Positions 63,039-64,000 of a DNA stretch of 64,000 bases are shown piece by piece. Each line of letters begins with the position of its first letter. The first letter of the stretch is position 1. Source of the stretch: Valencia hispanica (taxonomy: Eukaryota; Chordata; Actinopteri; Cyprinodontiformes; Valenciidae); NCBI GenBank assembly GCA_963556495.2, contig OY747701.1, forward strand, positions 39,220,501 to 39,284,500, given 5' to 3'. The position numbers were made by a program, and so were the translations under genes. Under the pieces are notes generated by a model, which had not been told where the DNA came from, did not search any database, and saw only the letters and a list, made by a program, of their open reading frames with translations.

Positions 63039-64000
63039 GAAGTTGTAGCCGGCTACATACTTGCTGCGCTCCTGCACCTTTTAACGGGACCATCGGGAAA
63101 TTTTGTAAAAGAGGCAGCTTAACTCAGCAGGGAACTCGAAGCTAAATCAGCCTCTCAAACTTATATCTACATCTACTTTCACAGTGACCGGTGCGCATTG
63201 ACCGCGGTGCGCAAAGTCATCTTTTGCCAAACAGCCTTTGTCTTCATTTTGAGTCTAACTGAAAAGACGCTGAAGTCGTTTTTTTGTCTATTTTGGTCTA
63301 TTTCCCTGCTTTTAAAGAATATGAATAATTTTAGTTATTCAAACTTTTACTATATAGCCAGTGTAGATCTTAATTTCATAGCCTTGGATTTATTTTTTTA
63401 TTTTTTTATTTTTCTACAGACAGATACATGTTCCACTTAATTTAGTACATTCCAATTTGGACAACTCGGCTGTCTTTTTAAGTTGTTTTTTTCAGCTGAC
63501 AGGAAATATTTAGCAGAAACAACACTTAAGTATATGGAAGTCGCAAAGCCAATGAGAGACGACGAGTAAAAAATAAAAAATAAAACAATCAGAGGAAGAT
63601 ATGCTGATAATTCTAACAAATCTTTTATTGTGAGCTCTTATTTTCTGGTATCCCGTAACGCTATTAAACTACAAAAGAGCTTTAATCATCCTCTTAAATG
63701 TTAAAAACATTGTAGTAATTTAGCCCCGGACCAAATCAAGGTTCTGCTGTCAAAATAATTTGCCCTAGAAGAGAAATGTCAGTTGATGTTGACTGAATGG
63801 AAGCCTATCCCCACACCTCTGACTCCCTCCTAACTACAGGAAGTCTGTCTAAAAGGGCGTTTCTCCTTCGTCTTCTGTTTTGAATAGATACACACCATCA
63901 TAAATTCATCTTGTCACATCTACTCTTGCAAAAGTCGCTTCCTGTACACTGAATTTTATTCAATCAAATAATTACCCTGAACTGAAACGGAGTTCTTCTT
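63035..64000. other. Right-hand spacer
   Basis: A GC-richer block at 63040-63240 with 'gtgaccggtgcgcattgaccgcggtgcgc' may be part of a non-autonomous element. The rest is AT-rich. No exon, RNA gene or element could be named. Confidence 0.35.

Noticed and set aside
63437..63619. 60-codon minus frame with a hydrophobic stretch
   Set aside because: Phe/Leu/Ser-rich translation of AT-rich DNA with no start context or neighbour.

Overview
The window is vertebrate nuclear DNA, almost certainly from a ray-finned (teleost) fish. It carries Tx1/L1-like and L2 LINEs, BEL/Pao and Ty3/gypsy-like LTR elements, Tc1/mariner transposons, an epsilon/gamma-like endogenous retrovirus and fish-type THAP, DUF4806 and P2X7-tail genes. 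No rRNA, tRNA or CRISPR feature was seen, and I found no intact conventional host gene. It is a nested graveyard of transposons with a few recent, nearly intact elements.

Layout. 0-5 kb: decayed repeats and two correctly phased minus-strand exons of a DUF4806-type gene with a solo LTR in their intron. 5-13 kb: a triple nest. A full-length minus-strand L1 (5455-10748, 12-bp target duplication) sits in a solo LTR (5245-11120, 5-bp duplication), which sits in a plus-strand L2 fragment. 13.5-16.6 kb: a degenerate BEL/Pao element. 16.8-18.1 kb: an L1 fragment hit by a short SINE. 18.9-23.9 kb: a near-intact L2 abutting an LTR element whose internal ORF carries a 42-bp coding minisatellite. 24.2-27.3 kb: a THAP exon, a four-exon P2X7-tail-like gene and the last exon of a convergent gene. 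27.3-39.4 kb: an endogenous retrovirus (4-bp duplication, tRNA-Trp primer site) inserted into that last exon and itself carrying an L2 with an SGNH-esterase ORF1. 39.7-46.0 kb: a 5'-truncated L1 with a 3.2-kb 3' region that is very G-rich on its sense strand. 46-49.7 kb: two related promoter-like repeats. 49.7-52 kb: another copy of that L1 3' end inserted in a Tc1 terminal repeat. 52.8-55.2 kb: a further L1 fragment. 55.19-56.84 kb: a complete mariner-type element (DD41D, 286-bp inverted repeats, intact transposase). 57-64 kb: an SGNH-hydrolase remnant, MITE-like repeats, a GC-rich LTR, a Tc1 remnant and a long (TA)n tract.

How it fits together. The insertions can be ordered by nesting: L2 before solo LTR before full-length L1 at 5-13 kb; transposon-type gene before retrovirus (itself carrying an L2) at 24-39 kb; Tc1 before L1 3' end at 50-52 kb; L1 fragment before mariner at 53-57 kb. 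The DNA most likely to encode active enzymes is the DD41D transposase (55495-56553) and the L1 ORF2 (5707-9429), though the ORF1 of that L1 carries two stops. Family assignments are pattern recognition from translated sequence and were not checked by database search.
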